The position numbers were made by a program, and so were the translations under genes. This document shows, one piece after another, positions 34,019-42,340 of a DNA stretch of 64,000 bases; the stretch's first letter is position 1; every line of letters begins with the position of its first letter. The DNA is from CAVYUC01 sp963816685 (GTDB lineage Bacteria; Bacteroidota; Bacteroidia; Bacteroidales; Prolixibacteraceae): contig CAWFMB010000006.1 in assembly GCA_963816685.1 (NCBI GenBank), positions 19,021 through 83,020 of the forward strand, read 5' to 3'. Under the pieces are notes generated by a model. That model saw only the letters and a program-made list of their open reading frames with translations. It was not told where the DNA came from and made no database searches.

Positions 34019-34543
34019 ATGAAAATGAAATTTTTAATGAATTTAGGATTAGCGGTGATTGTTGCAGCGTTGATTTCATCGTGTATTGATATGGGGGATC
34101 AGGAACCTGACCGGGTACAGACAAAAGCTGAAGAGCAAATAATACTTAGTGCATATCTCGATAGTCTGGAGGCAAAAAGTTACGATGTGGATACTACCGA
34201 TTTGGGAGTTTATTATGTTGTAATTGAAGAAGGTGAAGGTGAATATCCTAAAGCCGGAGATACTTTGGTCGTAGGTTATTCAGGTTATCTGATGGATGGA
34301 TTTTTATTCGATTCCTCTGAAATTCACTGGTCCGACGGTAAATGGGAATTTGAAATGGGTGCAAATGCTTCAATTCCTGGATGGGAAGATGGATTAAAAC
34401 AAATTAATGAAGGAGGAAAAATTCAGTTTATTGTGCCTTCTGAGTTAGGTTACGGCCAGTTTGGCTCCGGAATTATTGGTGCTAACCAATCCTTGATTTT
34501 TGTAGTCAAGATGTTCGAAATAAAACCTTCTTCGGAAGTTTGA
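34019..34543 (+). CDS. FKBP-type peptidyl-prolyl isomerase lipoprotein
   Basis: 174 residues: lipoprotein signal (GLAVIVAALISSC), a short helical spacer, then one FKBP domain (about 75-170) with GDTLVVGYSGYLMDGFLFDSS, IPGWEDGLKQINEGGKIQFIVPSELGYGQFG and SLIFVVKMFEI. The catalytic aromatic residues appear to be kept. Probably a periplasmic-facing isomerase/chaperone. First of two adjacent FKBP lipoproteins. Confidence 0.85.
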   Translation: MKMKFLMNLGLAVIVAALISSCIDMGDQEPDRVQTKAEEQIILSAYLDSLEAKSYDVDTTDLGVYYVVIEEGEGEYPKAGDTLVVGYSGYLMDGFLFDSSEIHWSDGKWEFEMGANASIPGWEDGLKQINEGGKIQFIVPSELGYGQFGSGIIGANQSLIFVVKMFEIKPSSEV

Positions 34544-34560
34544 AAAATAAAATCATATTA

Positions 34561-35076
34561 ATGAAACGAAAATTTTTAAATGGATTGGTTTTGATGTTGC
34601 TGGTGGCAGCATTTTTTGCCTGCAAAGAAGATGATCTGGCAAAACGGCGGCAGCGGGAGCTTGAAAAACTGGATACTTATATTGTGAATAATTATCCTAC
34701 TTTGGATCCAAAACGGTCGGGGTTATACTATATTGAACAGGAAGAAGGCATCGGCGATTCAATAAAAATTGGGGACAGGGTGCAGATTTTTTATGATATG
34801 TGGACACTTGACAGTGTTTATGTTGACGGAAGCGGCTCTTATGAACCCCTTCAAATAGTTGTCCAGCCGGCATCACAATTAAGTTCTGCTGCAACCTCAG
34901 TAAGCAATTTCCGGGGACTTAACGAAGCTTTAACGTATATGAAAAAAGATACAAAGGCGTTGCTGATTCTACCTTCAGAATTGGCCTACGGACAAAACGC
35001 GCTTGTAGTACCTGGATTTACAACAATTTTAATGGAAGTGGAAGTGTATAAAGTTTATCCTGCAGCAACTCAATAA
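34561..35076 (+). CDS. Divergent FKBP-like lipoprotein
   Basis: About 171 residues from ATG 34561 (MKRKFLNGLVLMLLVAAFFACKED, lipoprotein signal). A TTG at 34540 overlaps the previous stop but would extend past the signal peptide. The C-terminal half is FKBP-like (GDRVQIFYDMWTLDSVYVDGSG, ALTYMKKDTKALLILPSELAYGQNALVVPGFTTILMEVEVYKV). The usual PGW motif before the helix is replaced by NFRGLNEAL, so catalysis is doubtful. Likely a tandem duplicate of the preceding gene. Confidence 0.75.
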   Translation: MKRKFLNGLVLMLLVAAFFACKEDDLAKRRQRELEKLDTYIVNNYPTLDPKRSGLYYIEQEEGIGDSIKIGDRVQIFYDMWTLDSVYVDGSGSYEPLQIVVQPASQLSSAATSVSNFRGLNEALTYMKKDTKALLILPSELAYGQNALVVPGFTTILMEVEVYKVYPAATQ

Positions 35077-35106
35077 CCCGAATTAAAATATTTTTCCGGA
35101 ATTTGT

Positions 35107-36174
35107 ATGAACAAGACAGAACTCCTGAAAAAACTACTGCCCGGTTTTATTCCGCTGTTTGTTTTCATCCTTGCCGATGAAATATGGGGGACCAAAACCG
35201 GGCTGTTTGTTGCTATTGGTGTAGGATTGGCAGAAATGTCCTGGGTCGGTTTCAGGGAAAAACGATTCGATAAATTTATTCTGTTCGATACACTGCTGCT
35301 GGTAATTTTAGGCGCAGTTTCTATTCTGCTGAACAACGATATATTTTTTAAACTTAAACCGGGGCTCATTGAGCTAATCCTTGTTGCAGTGCTTGGTGTT
35401 TCGGCTTTCTCTCCAGTTAATATTATCGGTTTGATGGGACAGCGCTACATGAAAGGTGTAAATTTTAACGAGGCACAGGTAAAGCAAATGCGAAGGAGTT
35501 TAAAAATACTCTTTTACCTGTTTTCTGCGCACACTGTTCTTGTGTTTTATGCCACCTTTTACATGAGCAAGGAAGCATGGGCTTTTATCAGTGGTGGATT
35601 ATTTTATGTTTTGTTTGGCCTTTATTTTTTATTCGAATTTATCAATCAAAAGAAAAAACAAAAGAAATTTGCAAGTGAAGAATGGGTTCCGCTTGTGGAT
35701 GAAACAGGAAAAATTACCGGACAGGTGCCACGCTCTCAGGTGCATAACGGGAGCAAATTATTACATCCGGTGGTTCACATGCACGTTATCAATCAAAATA
35801 AAGCAATTCTATTACAAAAGCGGCCATCATCAAAACTCATTCAACCCGGAAAATGGGACACTGCAGTGGGCGGTCATATTAGTGCAGGAGAAACGCTGGA
35901 ACAGGCTCTCCGGAAAGAAGCATTTGAGGAAATCGGACTGAAGGATTTTTCTGCAAAATTGCAGAAAGTTTATAAATGGGAGTCAGAAGTGGAAAACGAA
36001 CTGGTTTATTTATTTACCACATTCGATTATAAAAATTATAATATTCATTCCAACGAGGTGGAGGAGGCCCGGTTCTGGACCAAAAGCCAGGTTGAAAAAC
36101 AAATCGGAAAAGAGGTTTTTACACCAAATTTCGAACACGAATTCCAACTACTCAAGAATGCCTTATTGATATAG
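35107..36174 (+). CDS. Septation-protein-A-like membrane domain fused to NUDIX hydrolase
   Basis: 355 residues. Residues about 1-175 form five or six membrane helices resembling YciB/intracellular septation protein A (LLPGFIPLFVFILADEIWGTKTGLFVAIGVGLAE, GQRYMKGVNFNEAQVKQMRRSLKI). A basic linker (NQKKKQKKFASEEW) leads to a cytoplasmic NUDIX domain (about 195-355) of the isopentenyl-diphosphate-isomerase/YfcD type (VPLVDETGKITGQVPRSQVH, LLQKRPSSKLIQPGKWDTAVGGH). Its Nudix box GHISAGETLEQALRKEAFEEIGL has Lys at the usual REUxEE arginine. Substrate unknown. Confidence 0.75.
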   Translation: MNKTELLKKLLPGFIPLFVFILADEIWGTKTGLFVAIGVGLAEMSWVGFREKRFDKFILFDTLLLVILGAVSILLNNDIFFKLKPGLIELILVAVLGVSAFSPVNIIGLMGQRYMKGVNFNEAQVKQMRRSLKILFYLFSAHTVLVFYATFYMSKEAWAFISGGLFYVLFGLYFLFEFINQKKKQKKFASEEWVPLVDETGKITGQVPRSQVHNGSKLLHPVVHMHVINQNKAILLQKRPSSKLIQPGKWDTAVGGHISAGETLEQALRKEAFEEIGLKDFSAKLQKVYKWESEVENELVYLFTTFDYKNYNIHSNEVEEARFWTKSQVEKQIGKEVFTPNFEHEFQLLKNALLI

Positions 36175-36273
36175 CAGAGAAAGGCGAACGGCCATTCCTT
36201 CCCTGCATTCAAATGGCCATCGGATTACCCGGGGTCATTCGAAAACTTTGCAGGTAAAAATGACTTCCTGTAA

Positions 36274-36975
36274 TTATATTCCAATTAAAAAAATCGCAGG
36301 TTGTTTATGAAAATCCGGGATTTGTTTTTTCCATTCACCAACTGTTTTTGTTTGCACAAATTCATTTTCGGCAGTTAAGTTGGCCGCAATACAAAGAAGG
36401 GTAGAAGGGGAGCAGGTTTTCAGCAAATCATTTATCAAATGGTTATTGCGATACGGTGTTTCAATAAAAATTTGTGTTTGCCTGTTATTTTGTACTTGCT
36501 TTTCAAGCATGGAAACAGCACGCACCCTTTCACCTGGTTTAACAGGTAAATATCCGTTAAATGTAAAATTCTGCCCGTTCAGTCCCGAAGCCATCAGCGA
36601 CAGAATAATTGAAGAAGGCCCTGAAACCGGAACAACTTTTATATTTTTTTGATGAGCAATTCTAACGATATCGGCACCCGGATCTGCAACACCCGGGCAA
36701 CCTGCTTCTGAAATTACTGCTACATCCATTCCAGTTTCAACGGGTTTTAAAAAGTCCGGTAAATCGCTTTTTTGGGTGTACTTGTTCAATTCGAAAAAGG
36801 TAAGGCTGTCAATGTCAATTTCCTTGTTTACCTGTTTCAGAAACCTGCGGGCAGTGCGTATGTTTTCAACAATAAAATATTTTGTACCTGAAAGAATTTT
36901 GAAAATCTGAGCAGGAAGTACATTTTGCCAGTCACCATCAGCTAAAATGTTTGGGACAAGATAGAGCTTTGCCAT
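36274..36975 (-). CDS. RsmI-like SAM-dependent methyltransferase (tetrapyrrole methylase fold)
   Basis: 233 residues. N-terminus MAKLYLVPNILADGDWQNVLP replaces the LYLVPTPIGNL of true RsmI. Motifs ISEAGCPGVADPGADIVRIAHQ, VVPVSGPSSIILSLMASGLNGQ and FIETPYRNNHLINDLL are shared with the RsmI group. RsmI O-methylates C1402 of 16S rRNA; this is a shorter paralogue found in Bacteroidota and its target is uncertain. Confidence 0.8.
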   Translation of the reverse strand: MAKLYLVPNILADGDWQNVLPAQIFKILSGTKYFIVENIRTARRFLKQVNKEIDIDSLTFFELNKYTQKSDLPDFLKPVETGMDVAVISEAGCPGVADPGADIVRIAHQKNIKVVPVSGPSSIILSLMASGLNGQNFTFNGYLPVKPGERVRAVSMLEKQVQNNRQTQIFIETPYRNNHLINDLLKTCSPSTLLCIAANLTAENEFVQTKTVGEWKKQIPDFHKQPAIFLIGI

Positions 36976-36989
36976 GTGAAAAGTTTTTG

Positions 36990-37019
36990 CAAAAATAGAG
37001 ATATTCGTGGTAACACAAC
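36990..37019 (-). promoter_or_regulatory. Promoter of RsmI-like gene
   Basis: Minus strand -7 TATTTTTG (complement of 36990-36997), with GTTG (complement of 37016-37019) 18 bp upstream as a weak -33. It lies nose to nose with the plus-strand -7 at 37029-37036. Confidence 0.45.
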
Positions 37020-37028
37020 AGCTTTTGT

Positions 37029-37036
37029 TAAATTTG
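37029..37036 (+). promoter_or_regulatory. -7 box (TAAATTTG) of MBL hydrolase gene
   Basis: Exact TAnnTTTG ending 4 bp before the ATG at 37041, which would make the mRNA nearly leaderless. The -33 is weak. Confidence 0.4.
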
Positions 37037-37040
37037 CGGA

Positions 37041-37841
37041 ATGACAGACCGGAATAATTTTACAATTAAAGCAACGCTGCTCGGAACAGGGACGTCACAA
37101 GGTGTTCCGGTTATTGCCTGCAATTGCGAAGTTTGCCTGTCGACAGATGAGAAAGATAAACGGTTACGTTCATCTTTACTGCTTCAAATTGAAGGCAAAA
37201 ATTTTGTAATTGATGCAGGCCCCGACTTCAGACAGCAAATGTTGCGTCAAAAGATTGAATCAATGCGGGCCGTTCTGATTACGCACGAACATGTAGATCA
37301 TATTTTTGGTCTGGATGATATTCGCTCCTTCAACTGGTTGCAAAAAAAATCACTCGATATTTATGCAGAAGAGCGTGTGCAACAGGCAATAAAACGTATT
37401 TTCTCCTATGTTTTTACTGAAAATAAATATCCTGGTATTCCTCAAATGAATCTTCACATCCTCCGTAACGTACCGTTTAAAATCGATGGAATTACATTCA
37501 TACCTATCCGGTGTTACCACCATAAATTGCCGGTTTACGGTTTTAGGGTGGGAGGGGTGACTTATATTACGGATACCAATTTCATTCCTCCCGAAGAGAT
37601 GGATAAAATTAAAGGAACAAATGTTTTGATTATTAATGCCTTGCGCAGAGAAAAACACATTTCACATTTTAATTTAATTGAAGCGCTGGAAATAATCGAA
37701 AAAATAAATCCGGAAAAGGCATATTTAACTCATTTAAGTCATGGTTTTGGTAAGCACCGGGATATTGAAAAAGAACTCCCGCAAAATGTTTTTCTTGCAT
37801 ACGATGGCCTTGAAATAAACCTGTATAACGAACAGCAATAA
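37041..37841 (+). CDS. MBL-fold metallohydrolase (PhnP-like)
   Basis: 266 residues. LLGTGTSQGVPVIACNCEVC gives the beta-lactamase fold start plus the CxC...C cluster seen in PhnP. ITHEHVDHIFGLDD is the HxHxDH motif, YHHKLPVYGFRVGGVTYITDTN the later metal ligands, and LTHLSHGFGKH the C-terminal histidines. PhnP cleaves phosphoribosyl 1,2-cyclic phosphate; other relatives are tRNase Z-like or LipB-linked. No phn genes are nearby, so only the fold and class are assigned. Confidence 0.85.
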   Translation: MTDRNNFTIKATLLGTGTSQGVPVIACNCEVCLSTDEKDKRLRSSLLLQIEGKNFVIDAGPDFRQQMLRQKIESMRAVLITHEHVDHIFGLDDIRSFNWLQKKSLDIYAEERVQQAIKRIFSYVFTENKYPGIPQMNLHILRNVPFKIDGITFIPIRCYHHKLPVYGFRVGGVTYITDTNFIPPEEMDKIKGTNVLIINALRREKHISHFNLIEALEIIEKINPEKAYLTHLSHGFGKHRDIEKELPQNVFLAYDGLEINLYNEQQ

Positions 37842-37860
37842 TTTTAGAAAAGTTCAGTAA

Positions 37861-39093
37861 TCAATTCACCCCATCATTTTTTAACCAGGGCATAACAATA
37901 ATTAAAGCCGATACAAGATAAATACCGCCAGCCAGAATAAATGCTGACTCAAGGTTAATATTATCAGTTATCCAGCCCAGCATCGGCCCTATGGCGGCAA
38001 AGCTGATCCGGATAATAAAATTCCGCACCGACAGCATAGTTGCCCGTACTTCGCTGCCAGTGTAAAGGTTGATGTAATTTTTAAGGATGGGAGTTGCTAT
38101 CCCGCGTACAAGATAAAATAAAAACAGGAATCCTATTCCCACCCACGAAATGGATAAACCGGATAAAAAATAACCCGCCGAAAGCAACACAATTACAAGC
38201 AGCACTGACAATTTTTTCCCTGCCCATATTTCCACCTGGTAGGCAAAAACCGAAGAAATCCCGACAGTCAGGTTCAGGCAGGTCCACAATATTCCAAACC
38301 ACTCTACCGGTAGTCCGATGGCTTTAAAAAAAGGCTGCACAAACCACGCAAAAGTTAATGTTGCTGTTCCGGTAACAGCCGATAATAAAATCGCGATTCT
38401 CAGGTTTTGGTCAGATAAAAAGGTTTTACCGATATTTCGTACCAGTTTTTTAATGGAATGAATATGTTCTGTTGAATGAAATTTCGGTTCTCTCAATGTT
38501 AAAGCGGCCGGAATGGCAATTGCAGCAACAGCAAACTGAAAATAAAACGGAGTCCGTAAACTGATGGCTGCCAGGAAACCGCCTGCTATACCTGCAATTG
38601 CTTCAGCAAAATTACCTGCCGATGTTATCCGGCCTTCCTGCTTCACATATTCGCTGGTTTTATCCTGTGCTTTTAAGGTATCGAAAAGCAGAGCCGAATC
38701 GGCGCCTGAAACAAAGGAGTGGCCAATACCAAGAATAATTTCGGCAACTGCAAATGCCCAAAAACCATATGAAAAACTGTACATTAAAAATCCTGCACTG
38801 CCCAAAATACTTCCAAGAATCAAAGTCTTTTTGCGTCCCCATACATCGGCCATCCAGCCCGACGGGATTTCCATCGAAACAATAGCCAGAGAATATATCG
38901 CCTTCAGTACAAAAACTTCATGCATTCCCATCCCATTCGACTGGTAAAAAAGAACCACCACAGGCATCACCAGATTAAACCATTTTGAGATTTTAATCAG
39001 GTAAAGCTTTGTTATATTTCTACTGATTCGCGACACCAACTTTTTTGGTAAATTCTGATTTGATACAAAAGTAGAAATCACTTTGGATTCCAA
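37861..39093 (-). CDS. MFS transporter
   Basis: Up to 410 residues with about twelve hydrophobic helices and MFS motif A between helices 2 and 3 (SGWMADVWGRKKTLILG). Helix 1 is LYLIKISKWFNLVMPVVVLFYQ. The start is uncertain: the 39093 codon is TTG, and a -7-like TACTTTTG lies inside the frame (complement of 39066-39073), so TTG 39039 or GTG 39036 may be the real start. Substrate not predictable; the Bacteroidota relatives are annotated as drug or metabolite efflux proteins. Confidence 0.85.
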   Translation of the reverse strand: MESKVISTFVSNQNLPKKLVSRISRNITKLYLIKISKWFNLVMPVVVLFYQSNGMGMHEVFVLKAIYSLAIVSMEIPSGWMADVWGRKKTLILGSILGSAGFLMYSFSYGFWAFAVAEIILGIGHSFVSGADSALLFDTLKAQDKTSEYVKQEGRITSAGNFAEAIAGIAGGFLAAISLRTPFYFQFAVAAIAIPAALTLREPKFHSTEHIHSIKKLVRNIGKTFLSDQNLRIAILLSAVTGTATLTFAWFVQPFFKAIGLPVEWFGILWTCLNLTVGISSVFAYQVEIWAGKKLSVLLVIVLLSAGYFLSGLSISWVGIGFLFLFYLVRGIATPILKNYINLYTGSEVRATMLSVRNFIIRISFAAIGPMLGWITDNINLESAFILAGGIYLVSALIIVMPWLKNDGVN

Positions 39094-39189
39094 AACAGAC
39101 CTTCTTTACATTAATTTATTTTTTATTCTTTTTGTAAAGAATTATGGAAGTTTAATGGAATATTTTCTTTCAAATTGAAAGCAGAATCT

Positions 39190-39197
39190 TATTTTTG
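39190..39197 (+). promoter_or_regulatory. -7 box (TATTTTTG) of asnA
   Basis: Exact TAnnTTTG; a TTTC 18 bp upstream is a weak -33. It predicts a leader of about 110 bases before the asnA ATG. Confidence 0.45.
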
Positions 39198-39203
39198 CCT
39201 TTA

Positions 39204-39314
39204 CAGGACATTCAAATCATCCGATGAATCTCATCCAGCATTTTAAAACAGAATACATCGGATGTTTTTTTGCAGCTGCCTTAAATTGAAATACATTAAA
39301 TACAATAAATTAAA
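39204..39314 (+). promoter_or_regulatory. asnA leader with internal terminator hairpin (possible attenuator)
   Basis: CATCCGATG (39218-39226) pairs exactly with CATCGGATG (39256-39264), followed by seven T residues (39265-39271): a Rho-independent terminator 44 bp before the ATG. The upstream gene is on the opposite strand, so this terminator can only act on the asnA leader or on a separate small transcript. The 29-base loop is unusually long. A regulatory ligand or leader peptide was not recognised. Confidence 0.5.
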
Positions 39315-40349
39315 ATGAAATTATTTATTCCAAAAAGTTACAAGTCGGTACTGGATGTAAACCAAACCGAACAGGCGATTAAATTACTTAAAGATTTTTT
39401 CCAGTCGAACCTGGCTTCCGAACTGAGGTTACGCCGTGTTACTGCGCCCTTGTTTGTAAAGCAGGGAACCGGGGTTAACGATGATTTGAATGGAATTGAA
39501 CGCCCGGTTTCGTTTCCGATGAAGGAGATGAACGAACAGGTGGCTGAAATTGTGCAGTCGCTGGCAAAATGGAAAAGACTTGCGCTTGCAGATTTAGGCA
39601 TCGAAAAAGGCTATGGAATTTATACCGATATGAATGCCATCAGGCCCGATGAAGAACTGACCAACATTCATTCGTTGTATGTTGACCAGTGGGACTGGGA
39701 ACGTGTAATCTCGGAAGATGAACGTAACCTGTCGTTTTTGAAAAAAGCTGTTACCAAAATATATTCTGCACTTGTAAGGACAGAATTCCTCATAAATGAC
39801 AACTATCCAGAAATTAAACCACAGTTACCCGAAGAAATAACTTTTATCCATTCGGAAGAACTTGCAGAAAAATATCCTGATCTCACTCCTTTTGAACGGG
39901 AAACAAAAGCGGCAAAAGAGCACGGGGCAATTTTTGTTATTGGCATTGGTGGTGAAATTCCCGGGGGTGGCATCCACGACGGCCGTGCACCCGATTACGA
40001 TGACTGGACAACACCAACGGAAAACGGCCGTAAAGGGCTAAACGGCGATATTATTCTCTGGAATAATGTACTGGACCGTGCTTTCGAGATTTCATCCATG
40101 GGTATCCGGGTCGATAAAAACGCAATGCTCCTGCAGTTAAAGCAAAGAGGACTTGAAGATCGTAAAGAACTAATGTGGCATAAAATGCTGCTTAATGACG
40201 AACTGCCGCTGAGCATTGGTGGCGGAATCGGCCAGTCCAGGTTGTGCATGTACTTCCTGCGCAAAGCCCACATTGGCGAAATACAGTCGAGCATCTGGCC
40301 CGACGAAATGATTCAGAATTGCAGAATTAATGGAATTCACCTGCTATAA
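39315..40349 (+). CDS. asnA: Aspartate--ammonia ligase
   Basis: 344 residues, full length. Class II tRNA-synthetase-like fold: ELRLRRVTAPLFV, GTGVNDDLNGIERPVSF, LAKWKRLALADLGIEKGYGIYTDMNAIRPDEELTNIHSLYVDQWDWE and the C-terminal LPLSIGGGIGQSRLCMYFLRKAHIGEIQSSIWP. Makes asparagine from aspartate, ammonia and ATP. It is monocistronic: a leader terminator in front, a strong terminator behind. Confidence 0.96.
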   Translation: MKLFIPKSYKSVLDVNQTEQAIKLLKDFFQSNLASELRLRRVTAPLFVKQGTGVNDDLNGIERPVSFPMKEMNEQVAEIVQSLAKWKRLALADLGIEKGYGIYTDMNAIRPDEELTNIHSLYVDQWDWERVISEDERNLSFLKKAVTKIYSALVRTEFLINDNYPEIKPQLPEEITFIHSEELAEKYPDLTPFERETKAAKEHGAIFVIGIGGEIPGGGIHDGRAPDYDDWTTPTENGRKGLNGDIILWNNVLDRAFEISSMGIRVDKNAMLLQLKQRGLEDRKELMWHKMLLNDELPLSIGGGIGQSRLCMYFLRKAHIGEIQSSIWPDEMIQNCRINGIHLL

Positions 40350-40354
40350 ATTCC

Positions 40355-40384
40355 AATCCCGGTTAAATGCCGGGATTTTTTTTA
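40355..40384 (+). terminator. Rho-independent terminator after asnA
   Basis: Stem AATCCCGG (40355-40362) / CCGGGATT (40370-40377) followed by eight or more T residues. Confidence 0.85.
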
Positions 40385-40391
40385 AAGTGGC

Positions 40392-40421
40392 TTTTAAACC
40401 GTGCTAAAATTTATATATTTG
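40392..40421 (+). promoter_or_regulatory. Promoter of tRNA-Arg
   Basis: TTTT at 40392-40395, 18-bp spacer, -7 TATATTTG at 40414-40421; 22 bp before the mature tRNA. Confidence 0.55.
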
Positions 40422-40443
40422 CACCGCAAATAAAAAAAAGGCT

Positions 40444-40517
<74 letters not shown>

Positions 40518-40790
40518 CATTTAATATTGTAAAACCATTGTAAGATCATACTTTACAGTGGTTTATTTATTTTCATCAAAAGATTCACACAGCAGATGAT
40601 GGCCGGATGACATATGTAATACAGATTTACCTAACGGTGTTGCCATATCTCTCAGCATTAAAGAAAAATATGCAATAAGAATCACCGGATATAAAATGAT
40701 TTAATTTAACTTTCCGGTGGAGTAAAAATAGATCAGACATCAATCTTCATTTATCCAAACGAGTATCACAATCTTTTCTTGCAGTGGTTG
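40518..40790. other. Intergenic sequence after tRNA-Arg
   Basis: No gene found. The tRNA 3' end is not duplicated nearby, so there is no sign of an integrated element. The dispersed repeat copy B begins around 40791. Confidence 0.5.
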
Positions 40791-41095
40791 TACCTTCCCT
40801 ATACTTTCGCTATACATTCGATATACCAGGGACGGATTAAATTCAATTATACATAGTGATGGTATATTGATGGTATATTGATGGTAATGCCGGTGTAGCA
40901 TTGAAAACCCTTCAGATGCTCCTCTTTTTTGGGGGGTAATTCCAATACTTACTTACAGGAGACAGTACGTTCCTGCTTAACGTTATTTTTCCTGTAGTCC
41001 ATTTTAATATGGCTGCTTCTTTGGATCATATGAATGCTGATTTTTCAGGCAATATTTCATCATTTGTAACTTTTCTCTTCCTGATTTTCAACGTA
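40791..41095 (+). repeat. Dispersed diverged repeat, copy B
   Basis: Colinear with copy A (24270-24775): TACCTTCC start, CTATAC..ATACC block, ACGGATTAAATTC, GGTATATTGATGGTAATGCC (40872), GAAAACCCTTCAGATGCTCC (40903), ATGGCTGCTTCTTTG (41010), CTTTTCTCTTCCTGATTTTC (near 41070). The GGTATATTGAT unit is locally doubled. The repeat runs into the 3' end of the minus-strand gene at 41060, so that gene's last codons lie inside the repeat. Confidence 0.6.
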
Positions 41096-42340
41096 TTTCA
41101 AAAACAACGATAAATCAGCTTCATAAATATTGCCTTCCTTGTCGGATGCAAGGACAATCCATGGAGCATTTTTGGGAAATGGCTTTTTTGAAGAAGTTAC
41201 ATCATTGATGCGGTTATTCTTTTTCCAGTTGATGGTATCCGGAGAAATCACAGTGGCGGAATTTATTAAAACTGATGAATTTGTTGTATCGATTATTCCA
41301 AATTCAATTTTACCAAGAAATGAATTTTTTGTATTATAAATGGTATGTCCGCTTAAAATTACCGGTGGATTTTCGTCTGTGGAAATAATGATCGGGCGGC
41401 TCGGATGTTCAATTGTGTCTAAAATCAAATACGGATAACTGCTCCATCCTTTTTCGGCAGTGCGAACTCTTAAAACAAATTGCGGTTTTCCAACGCTGTC
41501 AAGGCTGTTTTTTGTAGCTACCCACAAAGTTCCATCGGGAGTAACCGCAGAATTTAAATGGTCATCGGCGGTTTTATTGCCCGCTTCAACAACTTCTGTT
41601 TTTTCCCAAACTGTATCTTGTTTATTGTTTTTGTGAACACAAAACAATACAGCATCCAGTACCTGGTTCGACCAAATAACTCCAACTCCATCGGGTAATG
41701 ATGTAATCGTGCATATATCATCATTATCTATTCCTTCAGTTAAAATAAAAGGTCCGTTCCATTTTTTATTTTTCGCAACTGAATTCCACACACAAACTTT
41801 TTTCCCAGCAGTTGCAGCTACCCAAAATACACCCTTTTTATCCCGTGCAATGGTAGCAGTTTCAAACTTTTCGTTTCCGAAGGGAGGATACAAAGTTGTC
41901 TTTATTTGTGTTTTCCATCGCAGGCCATTATTCTTTGATATTTGCGTTTCGAGATGAAATACTACAAGTTTAGTTTCATCCACACCAACCGCAGTAATGC
42001 TATTTTTTTCTGAACAAATATCAACCCGGCCAGGCACTCCCTGAAGTGCTTTGGTAATTTCGTGAACTTCCTTCCAGCCGTTTTCTGAACGTTGCCATAA
42101 AGAAGGTCCTGAATTTCGGGGGAGAATGGCCCACCAGCAACTGTTCATATACCACAGTTTTGATTGCGGTTTATCTGCGGTAGGGTTCGAAATATCTACT
42201 TTGATTACCGGCTGGCTAAATTTTTTACCAACATTTTGAGAAAGTAAAATACCCGGGACAAACAACAGATAAATACTAACTGTAAGACACAACCCATCAC
42301 TTCTGGTGAAATACCTTCTAAAACTGTAATTATTTCGCAT
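41060..42340 (-). CDS. Secreted protein coupled to phytase, unknown function
   Basis: About 426 residues from ATG 42340, which overlaps the phytase stop by 11 bp; the frame is open to 42436 but those codons lie in the phytase gene. An N-terminal hydrophobic signal (LCLTVSIYLLFVPGILLSQ) indicates export. Repeated short strand motifs (KKGVFWVAATAGKKVCVWN, PDGVGVIWSNQVLDAVLF, PDGTLWVATKNSLDS) suggest a beta-propeller or sialidase-like fold. I recognise no catalytic motif. Its position in the phytase/SusCD locus implies a related role. Its last codons coincide with dispersed repeat copy B, so the C-terminus may be altered. Confidence 0.65.
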   Translation of the reverse strand: MRNNYSFRRYFTRSDGLCLTVSIYLLFVPGILLSQNVGKKFSQPVIKVDISNPTADKPQSKLWYMNSCWWAILPRNSGPSLWQRSENGWKEVHEITKALQGVPGRVDICSEKNSITAVGVDETKLVVFHLETQISKNNGLRWKTQIKTTLYPPFGNEKFETATIARDKKGVFWVAATAGKKVCVWNSVAKNKKWNGPFILTEGIDNDDICTITSLPDGVGVIWSNQVLDAVLFCVHKNNKQDTVWEKTEVVEAGNKTADDHLNSAVTPDGTLWVATKNSLDSVGKPQFVLRVRTAEKGWSSYPYLILDTIEHPSRPIIISTDENPPVILSGHTIYNTKNSFLGKIEFGIIDTTNSSVLINSATVISPDTINWKKNNRINDVTSSKKPFPKNAPWIVLASDKEGNIYEADLSLFLKYVENQEEKSYK

